Shown piece after piece: positions 1 through 8,451 of a DNA stretch of 34,027 nucleotides (positions within the stretch are counted from its first letter, which is position 1; every line of letters begins with the position of its first letter). Source of the stretch: Salegentibacter sp. (GTDB lineage Bacteria; Bacteroidota; Bacteroidia; Flavobacteriales; Flavobacteriaceae); contig JAGXIG010000001.1 of assembly GCA_024635815.1 (NCBI GenBank), forward strand, positions 1 to 34,027. Direction: 5' to 3'. The position numbers were made by a program, and so were the translations under genes. The notes below the pieces were generated by a model. The model ran no database searches. It saw only the letters and a program-made list of their open reading frames with translations, and had not been told where the DNA came from.

Positions 1-1
1 C

Positions 2-484
2 GTATGCAATGCGCTTGCTTTAGTCTTGATATTGGCATCTTGTAACGACCATGCCATTTACGATGATTACAAGACGCTGCCTAAAGAGGGCTGGTCCCAC
101 GATGACGCCGTTCAATTTATAGTAAAAGACGTCGATACGTTTTCTACATATAATGCGTTTATTAACCTACGTAACAATAGCGATTACCAGTACAGCAATT
201 TATTTTTAATAACAGAGCTTCAACATCCTAACGGAAAAGTAGTTACAGACACGTTGGAATATACAATGGCATATCCTAACGGAAATTACCTAGGAGATGG
301 TTTTGGCGATGTAAAGGAGAATAAACTGTGGTACAAGGAAAATTTCAGGTTTTCTGAACACGGCAATTATACCATCAACATCCGGCAAGCAATGCGCCAA
401 AATGGTAGCGTTACACCAATTCAAACTTTAAAAGGCATTACAGAAGTAGGTTTTAGGTTAGAACCTGTTTTAAACACTAAATAA
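2..484 (+). CDS. gldH: Gliding motility lipoprotein GldH (5' partial)
   Basis: The product resembles GldH, a small lipoprotein required for gliding motility in flavobacteria and associated with the Gld/type IX secretion machinery. The reading frame is open to the window edge with no ATG, so the true start lies upstream. The visible N-terminus is the end of a lipoprotein signal peptide: hydrophobic residues lead into a lipobox LASC, with the lipidated Cys at 41-43, followed by about 147 mature residues. A frame beginning at the TTG at 26 would leave too short a signal peptide, so I reject it as the start. The gene stops 3 bases before the PBP1A gene, so the two are probably co-transcribed. Family assignment is by recognition of the overall sequence, including the GDGFGD segment; the lipobox is seen directly. 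Confidence 0.8.
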   Translation, partial: VCNALALVLILASCNDHAIYDDYKTLPKEGWSHDDAVQFIVKDVDTFSTYNAFINLRNNSDYQYSNLFLITELQHPNGKVVTDTLEYTMAYPNGNYLGDGFGDVKENKLWYKENFRFSEHGNYTINIRQAMRQNGSVTPIQTLKGITEVGFRLEPVLNTK

Positions 485-487
485 GCT

Positions 488-2803
488 ATGGCAAAGGCAA
501 CAACATCTACCACAACAAAAGATAACAACACTCAAAGTAATGGCAAGTATATTACATGGTTCTGGCTACTCTTTGGTGGCGGAATTCTCTTTTTAATACT
601 CATGTTTCTCTTCACTGCTTGGTTTAGTGATTTACCAGATGAAACGCAAATGGAGAATCCTGAAACCAATCTCGCTACAGAAATTTTTTCATCAGACGGG
701 GAGACTTTAGGAAAATATTACAGTGAAAACCGTACGCCTATAAAATATGACGATCTTCCAGATCATCTCATTGAAGCCCTTGTAGCTACTGAAGACGAGC
801 GGTTTTATAAACACGCCGGGATAGATGCAAAAGGAACACTTAGAGCTGCTTTTTATCTTGGAACCCGTGGTGGTGCCAGTACTATAACCCAACAACTTTC
901 TAAACTTTTGTTTACCGAGCAGGTTTCAAACAATCCTTTTGCCCGGATTCTACAAAAAGTGAAAGAATGGAACATTGCTACCCAGCTGGAAAGACAATAC
1001 ACAAAGGAAGAAATTATTACTATGTATTTTAATAAATACGATTTTGTGTATCAGGCTGTGGGAATTCGTTCGGCTTCAAAAATTTACTTTGGGAAAGAAG
1101 CCAAAAACCTCGATATAGAAGAATCTGCAGTTTTGGTGGCAATGCTAAAAAATGCAGCTTTATATAACCCAGTTCGTCGTCCAGAACTGGTAAAACAACG
1201 TCGAAACCAGGTTTTTGTTCAAATGAATAAAAACGGATATATTTCTGAGCAGGAGAAAGATTCGCTTCAGCAATTACCTTTAAATCTCGACTTTTCTCCT
1301 GAAGGTCACGATGAGGGGATGGCGACATATTTCCGTGTTTACCTGCAAGGTTTTATGAAAGACTGGATTGAAAAAAATCCTAAGCCTGATGGAAGTGAAT
1401 ACAGCCTATACCGCGACGGATTAAAAATTTATACCAGCATAGATTCTAAAATGCAACAATATGCTGAAACTGCAGTAGAAAAACATATTTCCCACCTTCA
1501 GAAAGAATTTGACAGGCAAAATGAAAATAATAAAACCGCCCCGTTTAGAGATGTAGACCAGGGACAGGTTGATGGTATAGTGAGAAGCGCAATGCGCCGA
1601 TCGGTAAGGTGGAAAGAAATGACAGATCAGGGAAAATCTGAAGAAGAGATCCTGGCCTCTTTCGATAAGGAAACCAAGATGCGTGTTTTTTCCTGGGATG
1701 GAATAAAAGACACCATTATGACGCCTAAAGATTCGATCTTTTACTACAAAGGGTTTTTGCAAGCTGGTTTGATGTCTATGACTCCCCAAACGGGGGAAGT
1801 ACGGGCCTGGGTTGGTGGAACCAATTTCAAGCATTTTAAATATGATCACGTAAAACAGGGAAAGCGCCAGGTAGGTTCTACCTTTAAGCCTTTTGTATAT
1901 GCAACAGCGATAGATCAATTAAAACTTTCTCCCTGCGATATTATGCCTAAAAACCGGTTTACTATTGAAGCTGGTAAATACGGAAATATTAAAGATTGGT
2001 CTCCGGCAAATGCTAACGGGGAATATGAGGGTATGATAAGTCTAAAAAATGCTCTGGCACAATCAGTGAATACCGTAACAGCCCGGCTAATTGATAAAAC
2101 AGGACCGGGACCTGTTCTGGATTTAGTAAAAAAACTAGGTGTTGACACTGAAAACTTTTCTGAGGGGCCGGCAATTGCTCTGGGTACCGAGGATATGAGC
2201 CTTTTTGAAATGGTTTCAGCTTATAGCACCTTTGTAAATGAAGGTGTTTATGTAAAACCGGTAATTGTAAACCGAATAGAAGATAAAAACGGAACCGTAC
2301 TTTATCAACACGTACCTCAAACACGAGATGTGCTTAATAAAGAGGCCGCTTATGTAACGGTAAATATTTTAGAAGGTGTTACCCAATATGGTTCAGGGGT
2401 TCGCTTACGCGGAACTTACGCTAAAGAATTTGATCATTACAAACGAGGAGTAACCGGTTATCCATACGATTTCAAAAATCCTATTGCCGGTAAAACCGGA
2501 ACAACCCAAAACCAAAGTGATGGTTGGTTTATGGGAATGGTTCCTAATCTCGTAACTGGTGTTTGGGTAGGTGCTGAAGATCGTGCAGTACATTTTCCAA
2601 ACTTAACCTATGGCCAGGGTGCAACGATGGCGCTACCAATCTGGGGCATGTATATGAAGAATCTTTATGCAGATGAAGAACTGGACGTTTCGCAAGACGC
2701 CTTTCCAAAACCCGATAATCTTTCAATTGAGATAAATTGCAGCGAGTATAATAAGGAAAACAAGTCTGAGACCGATAACGTACCAGATGAACTTGATTTT
2801 TAA
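488..2803 (+). CDS. mrcA: Penicillin-binding protein 1A, bifunctional transglycosylase/transpeptidase
   Basis: Class A PBP that polymerises glycan strands and cross-links peptidoglycan at the outer face of the inner membrane. A short cytoplasmic tail precedes one membrane anchor at about residues 23-45. The GT51 transglycosylase domain follows, with the catalytic EDERFY motif from residue 102 and GGASTITQQL at 128-137. The transpeptidase domain carries STFK with nucleophile Ser464, SVN at 526-528 and KTGTT at 669-673. All catalytic motifs are intact, and 771 residues is normal for the family. The gene begins 3 bases after gldH, suggesting one transcript. The ATG at 488 is the first available and gives a sensible N-terminal tail. 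Confidence 0.95.
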   Translation: MAKATTSTTTKDNNTQSNGKYITWFWLLFGGGILFLILMFLFTAWFSDLPDETQMENPETNLATEIFSSDGETLGKYYSENRTPIKYDDLPDHLIEALVATEDERFYKHAGIDAKGTLRAAFYLGTRGGASTITQQLSKLLFTEQVSNNPFARILQKVKEWNIATQLERQYTKEEIITMYFNKYDFVYQAVGIRSASKIYFGKEAKNLDIEESAVLVAMLKNAALYNPVRRPELVKQRRNQVFVQMNKNGYISEQEKDSLQQLPLNLDFSPEGHDEGMATYFRVYLQGFMKDWIEKNPKPDGSEYSLYRDGLKIYTSIDSKMQQYAETAVEKHISHLQKEFDRQNENNKTAPFRDVDQGQVDGIVRSAMRRSVRWKEMTDQGKSEEEILASFDKETKMRVFSWDGIKDTIMTPKDSIFYYKGFLQAGLMSMTPQTGEVRAWVGGTNFKHFKYDHVKQGKRQVGSTFKPFVYATAIDQLKLSPCDIMPKNRFTIEAGKYGNIKDWSPANANGEYEGMISLKNALAQSVNTVTARLIDKTGPGPVLDLVKKLGVDTENFSEGPAIALGTEDMSLFEMVSAYSTFVNEGVYVKPVIVNRIEDKNGTVLYQHVPQTRDVLNKEAAYVTVNILEGVTQYGSGVRLRGTYAKEFDHYKRGVTGYPYDFKNPIAGKTGTTQNQSDGWFMGMVPNLVTGVWVGAEDRAVHFPNLTYGQGATMALPIWGMYMKNLYADEELDVSQDAFPKPDNLSIEINCSEYNKENKSETDNVPDELDF

Positions 2804-2862
2804 GATTTAGCAAAAATTCTTCCTTATTTTTCAGAAAAATATAATCTACAGCGCTAAAAGCA

Positions 2863-2893
2863 TTGTAACAGCATTTTTATTTTCGTATTTTTC
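2863..2893 (+). promoter_or_regulatory. Probable promoter of the CoA-transferase operon
   Basis: TTG at 2863-2865 and TATTTTTC at 2886-2893 are separated by 20 bases and lie 17 bases before the ATG at 2911. This matches the Bacteroidota -33/-7 layout (TTTG and TAnnTTTG, about 19 bases apart) except for the last base of the -7 element. It sits in the 107-base spacer after the PBP1A gene. Confidence 0.45.
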
Positions 2894-2910
2894 GGTAAAA
2901 TTAAATACCG

Positions 2911-3609
2911 ATGATTAGAAAAACTGTAGCGAATGTAAAGGATGCTTTGCTGGGCGTAGAAGATGGTATGACTTTTATGCTTGGTGGTTTTGGCCTTAGC
3001 GGGATTCCCGAAAATGCCATTTCAGAACTTGTACGTCTTAATGTAAAGAACCTTACCTGTATTTCCAATAACGCCGGGGTAGACGACTTTGGTCTCGGAC
3101 TTTTACTTCAAAAAAAACAAATAGATAAAATGGTTTCTTCCTATGTGGGAGAAAACGACGAGTTTGAGCGGCAAATGCTTAGCGAAGAGCTGGAAGTAGA
3201 ACTTATTCCGCAGGGAACATTAGCTGCTCGTTGTCAGGCAGCCCAGCAGGGATTTCCCGCAATGTATACTCCTGCCGGTTACGGTACCGAGGTTTCTCAG
3301 TTCAAAGAAACCCGCGAATTTGACGGAAAAATGTATGTTTTAGAAAAAGCTTTTAAAGCCGATTTCGCTTTTGTAAAAGCCTGGAAAGGCGATAAAGCCG
3401 GAAACCTTATTTTTAAAGGAACTGCTCGTAATTTTAATCCGTTAATGTGTGGTGCGGCTAAAGTAACTGTTGTTGAGGTTGAAGAACTGGTAGAACCGGG
3501 AGAATTAGACCCAAATCAAATTCATATTCCAGGGATTTTTGTACAACGAATTTTTGAAGGAAAAAACTACGAAAAGCGAATTGAAAAGAGAACGGTTAGA
3601 AAAAAGTGA
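2911..3609 (+). CDS. scoA: 3-oxoacid CoA-transferase subunit A
   Basis: Alpha subunit of succinyl-CoA:3-oxoacid (or acetate:acetoacetyl) CoA-transferase, which moves CoA between succinate or acetate and acetoacetate in ketone-body and short-chain acid metabolism in the cytoplasm. The N-terminus shows the CoA-binding glycine signature [10 protein letters not shown] at about residues 25-34, and 232 residues is typical of subunit A. The beta subunit follows on the same strand, as expected for the heterodimeric bacterial enzyme. Sequence alone does not settle whether the preferred CoA donor is succinyl-CoA or acetyl-CoA. Confidence 0.93.
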   Translation: MIRKTVANVKDALLGVEDGMTFMLGGFGLSGIPENAISELVRLNVKNLTCISNNAGVDDFGLGLLLQKKQIDKMVSSYVGENDEFERQMLSEELEVELIPQGTLAARCQAAQQGFPAMYTPAGYGTEVSQFKETREFDGKMYVLEKAFKADFAFVKAWKGDKAGNLIFKGTARNFNPLMCGAAKVTVVEVEELVEPGELDPNQIHIPGIFVQRIFEGKNYEKRIEKRTVRKK

Positions 3610-3667
3610 TTTGAAAATTTGAGGATTTTTTAAGTCATTTTTTCAGCTTAATTTTTTTAAAGAATAT

Positions 3668-3692
3668 AGATTTCCGCCTTCGCGGAAATGAC
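3668..3692 (-). repeat. Palindromic intergenic repeat (hairpin) overlapping an apparent start codon
   Basis: ATTTCCGC (3670-3677) and GCGGAAAT (3682-3689) form a perfect 8-bp stem around a CTTC loop. Read on the minus strand the element is framed by GTCAT on its 5' side and ATCT on its 3' side. The same frame is seen in the repeats at 25351, 27905 and 27945. The ATG at 3688-3690 is made by the end of the right arm and is probably not used. Confidence 0.7.
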
Positions 3693-3705
3693 AAAAGACA
3701 AGTTT

Positions 3706-4359
3706 ATGTTAGACAAAGAAGGAATAGCAAAACGCATTGCAAAAGAGGTGAAAGACGGGTATTATGTGAATTTAGGAATTGGTATTCCTACCCTTGTAGC
3801 CAATTTTGTACGTGACGATATAGAAGTAGAATTTCAAAGTGAAAATGGCATACTTGGAATGGGGCCATTTCCTTTTGAGGGCGAAGAAGACGCCGATCTT
3901 ATCAATGCAGGTAAACAAACCATAACTGCACTTCCCGGTGCGAGTTTCTTTGATTCGGCGATGAGCTTTGGAATGATTCGCGGGCAGCATGTGGATCTAA
4001 CTATTTTAGGCGCGATGGAAGTTGCCGAAAACGGAGATATCGCCAACTGGAAAATTCCGGGGAAAATGGTAAAAGGTATGGGTGGTGCAATGGATCTTGT
4101 AGCCAGTGCAGAGAATATTATCGTAGCGATGATGCATACTAATAAAGCGGGTGATTCTAAATTGCTTAAAAAATGCTCCCTGCCTTTAACCGGCGTTGCC
4201 TGCGTTACAAAGATAGTGACCAACCTTGCGGTGATTGAAGTCACCAAAGATGGATTTAAGCTCCTTGAAAGGGCTCCCGGAGTTAGCGTGGAAGAAATAG
4301 AAAAGGCTACTGAAGGGAAGTTGCTTGTAGAAGGCGATATTCCTGAAATGGTATTATAA
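3706..4359 (+). CDS. scoB: 3-oxoacid CoA-transferase subunit B
   Basis: Beta subunit partner of the preceding gene. It carries the catalytic glutamate in the signature SENGILGMGP (Glu46 with this start), which forms the glutamyl-CoA thioester intermediate. The N-terminal region has the family pattern NLGIGIPTL. I place the start at ATG 3706, giving MLDKEGIAKR and 217 residues. The upstream in-frame ATG at 3688 lies in the right arm of a palindromic repeat and would add six residues not expected in the family. The 96-base gap to scoA holds that repeat. A hairpin terminator follows the stop codon. Confidence 0.93.
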   Translation: MLDKEGIAKRIAKEVKDGYYVNLGIGIPTLVANFVRDDIEVEFQSENGILGMGPFPFEGEEDADLINAGKQTITALPGASFFDSAMSFGMIRGQHVDLTILGAMEVAENGDIANWKIPGKMVKGMGGAMDLVASAENIIVAMMHTNKAGDSKLLKKCSLPLTGVACVTKIVTNLAVIEVTKDGFKLLERAPGVSVEEIEKATEGKLLVEGDIPEMVL

Positions 4360-4362
4360 TTA

Positions 4363-4405
4363 AAGCTGTTTGAAACACTTAATTTCTGAACATTTCAAAC
4401 AGCTT
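4363..4405. terminator. Bidirectional hairpin terminator between convergent genes
   Basis: AAGCTGTTTGAAA (4363-4375) and its exact reverse complement (4393-4405) form a 13-bp stem with a 17-base loop. It lies between the scoB stop codon and the end of the convergent minus-strand gene. The flanks are A/T-rich on both sides, so it could end transcription from both directions, although neither side has a long pure T run. Confidence 0.7.
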
Positions 4406-4415
4406 CTTTAGTTAT

Positions 4416-4781
4416 TTAAGCATCCAGAAAAGAGGTGGATGTTTCTTTAATATTTACAAGAAAGTCTATGGCTTTATCTCGCGGAATCATTTCTCCGCGC
4501 GAATTAGCTTGAGAAAAATATTTGTACCATCCAACCCGGTCTAAATTTTCTTCCAGCATTTTTACTTCTTCTTTAGAAGGCATTTTCCAAACCGTAATAT
4601 ATCTATAATCGCTACGGTAAGGGGTGTGTTCGTCGTTTAAGGCCCAACCTAAGTTTTCTACGCCACGATCTTTCATTTCCTTAATTCGTGCTTCCATATT
4701 GTTGAAAACTTCGCGTCGTTCTTCAACAGGAAGTTTCAACCATTGGCGGGTCACGTTCCACATTTCAATATACAAATACAT
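4416..4781 (-). CDS. DUF6616-like small protein
   Basis: A 121-residue soluble protein with no signal peptide or membrane segment. I recognise the pattern MYLYIEMW ... GVENLGWALND, then RYITVWKMP, then GWYKYFSQ, from small bacterial and archaeal proteins of unknown function annotated DUF6616, probably a compact dimeric alpha/beta fold; that assignment is from memory. No catalytic motif is evident. The gene stands alone: it converges on scoB, shares a bidirectional terminator with it, and is 117 bases from the next gene on its own strand. Its function is unknown. Confidence 0.75.
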   Translation of the reverse strand: MYLYIEMWNVTRQWLKLPVEERREVFNNMEARIKEMKDRGVENLGWALNDEHTPYRSDYRYITVWKMPSKEEVKMLEENLDRVGWYKYFSQANSRGEMIPRDKAIDFLVNIKETSTSFLDA

Positions 4782-4898
4782 AACTACAGGTTTTATTGGT
4801 TACATACTTAAAGTTAATAAATATTTGACGGTTAATTATTTAGCTTAGGTTAAAATACTTTGTAATATGATAAAACTCATACAGAATTATTTTTCTTT

Positions 4899-5612
4899 TT
4901 ATACACTCACAACCTCTGAAGTTTCTAGAAGTTCTTCCTGACGGAATTTTAAAATAATCTGCGCTATAGCCAAAACGTCTTTTTCGCAGTAGCTAACAAT
5001 GCGATCCAGGTCCTTTTCATTGTAAAATACGTTTCGTACATCACTGCCTGAAATATCATCTTTTGGCGATGGGATTTTCAAAACATTGGTAAGTAATTTA
5101 AGGGAAGTGAAATGTTTATAATCACCAAATTTCCACAGTTCTAAAGTATCCAGATGCGGTACTTCCCAGGGCTTTTTTCCGAATAAATTAAGTTTTGAGG
5201 GCAGCGCAAGGTTGTGAATTAACATCCTGCGCGCGATAAATGGAAAGTCGAATTCTTTACCATTATGGGCACAAAGTAAATGCTGAGGTCTTGCAAAATG
5301 ATCATTCAATAATTCAGAAAATTGCTGAAGTAAAGTTCTTTCTTTACCTTTAAACGTAGTAAGCCTAAAAGTTCTTTCCCCATTTTTAAAGCTGAAAAAC
5401 CCTACCGAAATACATACAATCTTACCAAATTCTGCCCAGATTCCAGCCCGGTCGTAAAATTCCTGCGCGGTAAAATCATCTTTTCGTTGGTATTGGGTTT
5501 TCTCTTCCCAAAGCAACTTTTTCTCATGAGAAAGATCATTGAAATTCTCAAATTCAGGCACGGTTTCAATATCGAGAAAAAGGATCTTCTCGAGCTTAAT
5601 TGTTTGCAGCAT
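4899..5612 (-). CDS. PolB-like 3'-5' exonuclease (DnaQ-fold)
   Basis: Predicted 3'-5' exonuclease related to the proofreading domain of family B DNA polymerases, without a polymerase domain. The ExoI motif is FLDIETVP (Asp14, Glu16). ExoII lies in HNGKEFDFPF (Asp122). ExoIII is YCEKDVLA (Asp212). These acidic residues would hold two metal ions, so the nuclease looks intact. Its start overlaps the end of the serine hydrolase gene by 17 bases, so it is probably the last gene of the operon that begins with the CBS protein. The substrate is not known; a repair role fits the alkyltransferase two genes upstream, but that is inference. Confidence 0.88.
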   Translation of the reverse strand: MLQTIKLEKILFLDIETVPEFENFNDLSHEKKLLWEEKTQYQRKDDFTAQEFYDRAGIWAEFGKIVCISVGFFSFKNGERTFRLTTFKGKERTLLQQFSELLNDHFARPQHLLCAHNGKEFDFPFIARRMLIHNLALPSKLNLFGKKPWEVPHLDTLELWKFGDYKHFTSLKLLTNVLKIPSPKDDISGSDVRNVFYNEKDLDRIVSYCEKDVLAIAQIILKFRQEELLETSEVVSV

Positions 5613-6750
5613 CGTTTAACATTTTATAAGTCTCATCAATATACTTATAGAAATCTGGAGCGTGCTCTTCATCTTCCTCTTTTTTAATCAGGTTTTCCCC
5701 CAATCTTACGATAATGAGGTCGTCTTCCGGGATAACAATTACATACTGCCCGCGAATTCCACGCATATAAAAAATGTCTTTTTCTTTATAGTCACTCAAC
5801 CAAAATCCATAACCATATTGTGGACTATCCTCGAAACGCGGTTCTGTAGATCGTGCTACAAATTTTGAGTCCAGGAGTTGTTCGCCGTTCCACTTTCCTT
5901 TGTTTTTGTAAAGTTTGCCAAAACGTGCAAAATCGCGAGCGTTAGAGGCAATACAACAGTATGCTTTTTCCATTCCGCTTTCCTCGCTATCTAATTGCCA
6001 AAGTGCGTCTTGCTGCATTCCCAGTGGTTTCCAGAAACTTTCGCTTAAATAATCGGAAAGATTTTCTCCCGTAGCTTTTTCTATTACCATTCCGAGCAGA
6101 ATGGTATTCCCACTAAGGTATTTAAAACTTTCTCCGGGACTTCCGGTTACTTTGAGACGCAAAACCAACTCCCGAATATTTTCGTCAAAATAGGCTCTTG
6201 CAGTCATCCCAAAGGGATTGTAATAATTCTCGTTCCAATTTAAGCCCGAAGCCATAGAGGCCAAATCCCCAACTTTTAATTCCTTTTTAAACTGTGGAAA
6301 AAAATCGGAAACCGGTTGGTCTAAACTTTTTATATAGCCATCATGGATTGCTTTTCCCAAAAGAGCAGAAACAATACTTTTGGCCATAGAAAATGAATTA
6401 GTTTTAGAATGTGGGCCGTATTCCTGGTAATATTCTTCAAACCAAATACTATCGTTTTTAATAATTAGAAAAGCTGCAGTTTCCAGTTCTTCATTTAATT
6501 CTGCGAGGTCTTGCGTTGGGTTTGCGGAGTTGTAATCTGAATGTTCTGACCAGATATCAGCTTCAGATCCTGCTTCAATAAGTCGGTTTTCAAAGTGAGG
6601 ATAATCGTCTATAAATGCCGTTTTCTCGCCCTGAAAATAAGTGGCCTGCATTCCGCGGAAAATATAACCGAAATCGAATATGATTAGAATTAAGATTGCA
6701 ATAGAAAGTACTAGAATTATTGTTCCAAGAATCTTTAAAAATCTAATCAT
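5596..6750 (-). CDS. Membrane-anchored serine hydrolase, beta-lactamase class C fold
   Basis: Serine hydrolase of the beta-lactamase/esterase/D-Ala carboxypeptidase family (PF00144). One N-terminal membrane helix (about residues 7-27) anchors it with the catalytic domain in the periplasm. The nucleophile motif SxxK is SMAK at 121-124. The second motif is YLSGN at 211-215, an expanded version of the usual YxN. The third region reads RGIRGQ in place of a typical HxG. The short spacing to the alkyltransferase gene (12 bases) and the 17-base overlap with the exonuclease gene indicate one transcript. The substrate cannot be inferred; peptide or ester hydrolysis is likely. Confidence 0.88.
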   Translation of the reverse strand: MIRFLKILGTIILVLSIAILILIIFDFGYIFRGMQATYFQGEKTAFIDDYPHFENRLIEAGSEADIWSEHSDYNSANPTQDLAELNEELETAAFLIIKNDSIWFEEYYQEYGPHSKTNSFSMAKSIVSALLGKAIHDGYIKSLDQPVSDFFPQFKKELKVGDLASMASGLNWNENYYNPFGMTARAYFDENIRELVLRLKVTGSPGESFKYLSGNTILLGMVIEKATGENLSDYLSESFWKPLGMQQDALWQLDSEESGMEKAYCCIASNARDFARFGKLYKNKGKWNGEQLLDSKFVARSTEPRFEDSPQYGYGFWLSDYKEKDIFYMRGIRGQYVIVIPEDDLIIVRLGENLIKKEEDEEHAPDFYKYIDETYKMLNDAANN

Positions 6751-6762
6751 AAGGCTGAAGTT

Positions 6763-7254
6763 TTAGAACATTGTAAGTTGTGACGTATTATTTTCGTGAT
6801 TTAAAAGCCATTGTTTACGGTGGAGTCCGCCGGCATACCCGGTTAACGAACCATTGCTGCCAATCACCCGGTGACAGGGAATTACCACCCAAAGCGGATT
6901 TTTTCCATTTGCAGAAGCTACGGCCCTTATCGCCTTTGCATCCCCTAATTTCCTTGAAAGTTCAAGATAACTGCAGGTTTTACCAAATGGTATTTCACTT
7001 AAAGCTTTCCAGACTTTCTGTTGAAAACTGGTTCCCTTTGGATTTAAAGTTAAATTGAATTCTTGCCTATTTCCTTTAAAATAATCGTCCAACTGTTGTA
7101 CTGCCGATTGAAGAAAACCGGGCATTTCTTTTGAAGTAGGAACCTCTTCATCCAGAATCTGAATGGCCGAAATCCCTTTTTCGTCGCCGCTAATTCTGGC
7201 TGTTCCCAGTGGAGTTTTCAGAAATGTCTGATTTTGTTGACTCCTCGTTTTCAT
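6763..7254 (-). CDS. ogt: Methylated-DNA--protein-cysteine methyltransferase
   Basis: Suicide repair protein that transfers alkyl groups from O6-alkylguanine to its own cysteine. The active site is IPCHRV with acceptor Cys127, and the following GSLTGYAGGL segment is characteristic. The arginine-finger region RAVASANGKNP (Arg110) is also intact. There is no Ada-type zinc or AraC domain, so this is the Ogt form. The only ATG that keeps the whole N-terminal fold is at 7254. This overlaps the end of the CBS gene by 65 bases, an unusually long overlap. The sequence does not rule out a shorter protein starting at a non-ATG codon. Confidence 0.93.
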   Translation of the reverse strand: MKTRSQQNQTFLKTPLGTARISGDEKGISAIQILDEEVPTSKEMPGFLQSAVQQLDDYFKGNRQEFNLTLNPKGTSFQQKVWKALSEIPFGKTCSYLELSRKLGDAKAIRAVASANGKNPLWVVIPCHRVIGSNGSLTGYAGGLHRKQWLLNHENNTSQLTMF

Positions 7255-8320
7255 CAGTGTCTTTTCTTTGAATTAATCCAAGGCGTTTTGCGCGCTTTTC
7301 CCAGTTTTGCCGGGCTAACATCTGCATATCTTCAATACTATCGCTCTCGTCCATAATTTCGAGACCCAGGAGGGTTTCAATAATATCTTCCATAGTCACA
7401 AGACCAACCGTATTTCCAAATTGATCTACAATTATTGAAATATGCCCCCTTTTTTGAACAAAATTCTCAAAAAGTTCTGGTATTGGGGTATCTTCAGCAC
7501 TCATAAAAATATCTCTTTTTAAAGCGCTTAAAGGCTGAGAACCTTTGTCGTCTATCATTTCTTCCAGGACGTCATCTTTCAAAATAAAACCGGTTACATT
7601 ATTGGTTTTATTCTTATAAACGGGAATTCGGGAAAATTTTAGGTTCTTATGGGTTCGATGAAACTCTTCAATACTAGTATCTTCATCTTCAATAATAGCA
7701 ACCGAATACGGCGTCATCACGTCTTTTGCCTTAACCGATCTAAATACGAGCAGGTTTTTAATAACTGTAGTTTCACTTTCATCAAAAACACCTTCTTCTT
7801 CAGCAGCATCGGTAATTGCGGCGAACTCTTCTCTATTCATAGAAGATACGTGTGCAGATTTGCCTATCAATTTAGTGGTAAGCATCATAAGCCAAAGTAT
7901 ACCGGTATACTTCAGCGGGAAAATCATTATTTTAAGAGTTTTTGCCGTGAAATTTCCCAGCTGTTGCCAGTAAGTGGCGCCTATGGTTTTTGGGATTATT
8001 TCTGATAGAATTAAAATTGCCATGGTCATTACGGCTGAAACTATACCTACAGCATTTCCTCCATCGCCCCAGATTTTTTCGGCCTGTACACCTACTAAAA
8101 TCGCACCAACGGTATGGGCAACAGTATTTACGGTTAAAATAGCAATTAGCGGCTTATCTATATCTTGTTTAAAGTTTGCCAAAGTGGTGGCATATGCTTT
8201 ACCCTCCTTATTTTTTATTTTGATGTAAGATGGAGTAACACTTAATAAAGCTGCTTCCAGAATAGAACACATGAAGGAGAAAAAAATTGAAAGGGTAGCA
8301 TATAAAATGAGTATTCCCAT
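7190..8320 (-). CDS. DUF21/CBS-pair membrane protein (CNNM/CorC-like, hemolysin family)
   Basis: Integral membrane protein with an N-terminal DUF21 (CNNM) transmembrane domain of about four helices (residues 1-150). It includes the family motif SEIIPKTIG, and a pair of CBS domains at about 200-320 begins after VKAKDVMTP. Relatives are linked to divalent-cation (magnesium) export or regulation; the hemolysin name is historical. The usual C-terminal CorC/HlyC domain is missing. In its place is a short charged tail rich in Glu, Ser and Asn, and 376 residues fits that shorter architecture. It is the first gene of a minus-strand run (CBS protein, ogt, serine hydrolase, exonuclease) with a plausible promoter just upstream. 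Confidence 0.9.
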   Translation of the reverse strand: MGILILYATLSIFFSFMCSILEAALLSVTPSYIKIKNKEGKAYATTLANFKQDIDKPLIAILTVNTVAHTVGAILVGVQAEKIWGDGGNAVGIVSAVMTMAILILSEIIPKTIGATYWQQLGNFTAKTLKIMIFPLKYTGILWLMMLTTKLIGKSAHVSSMNREEFAAITDAAEEEGVFDESETTVIKNLLVFRSVKAKDVMTPYSVAIIEDEDTSIEEFHRTHKNLKFSRIPVYKNKTNNVTGFILKDDVLEEMIDDKGSQPLSALKRDIFMSAEDTPIPELFENFVQKRGHISIIVDQFGNTVGLVTMEDIIETLLGLEIMDESDSIEDMQMLARQNWEKRAKRLGLIQRKDTDENEESTKSDISENSTGNSQN

Positions 8321-8350
8321 ATTGGATTTTGGTTGTTTAAGAGACTAATT

Positions 8351-8379
8351 TAAAGATAATTCTACCAATCTTTTACAAA
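8351..8379 (-). promoter_or_regulatory. Probable promoter of the CBS-ogt-hydrolase-exonuclease operon
   Basis: On the minus strand TTTG (complement of 8376-8379) is followed after 17 bases by TATCTTTA (complement of 8351-8358), close to the Bacteroidota -33/-7 pattern. The -7 element is 30 bases before the start codon at 8320. Confidence 0.45.
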
Positions 8380-8384
8380 GAAAT

Positions 8385-8430
8385 GGTAAAACATAAAAAA
8401 ACAGCCCCGGCATATTAAAACCGGGGCTGT
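8385..8430 (-). terminator. Rho-independent terminator of the small membrane protein gene
   Basis: ACAGCCCCGG (8401-8410) and CCGGGGCTGT (8421-8430) form a perfect 10-bp GC-rich stem with a 10-base loop. On the minus strand the stem is followed by a run of six T and further T-rich sequence (8400 downwards). This is a textbook terminator for the gene ending at 8452. Confidence 0.92.
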
Positions 8431-8451
8431 ACTAGAATTCATTATTAAAGT

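Noticed and set aside
1421..1918. Minus-strand open frame of 165 codons opposite the PBP1A gene
   Set aside because: It lies entirely inside an intact PBP1A with all motifs, and the translation has no recognisable domain.
3834..4247. Minus-strand open frame of 137 codons opposite scoB
   Set aside because: Antisense to conserved scoB sequence, with low-complexity Ser/Pro/Ile-rich content.
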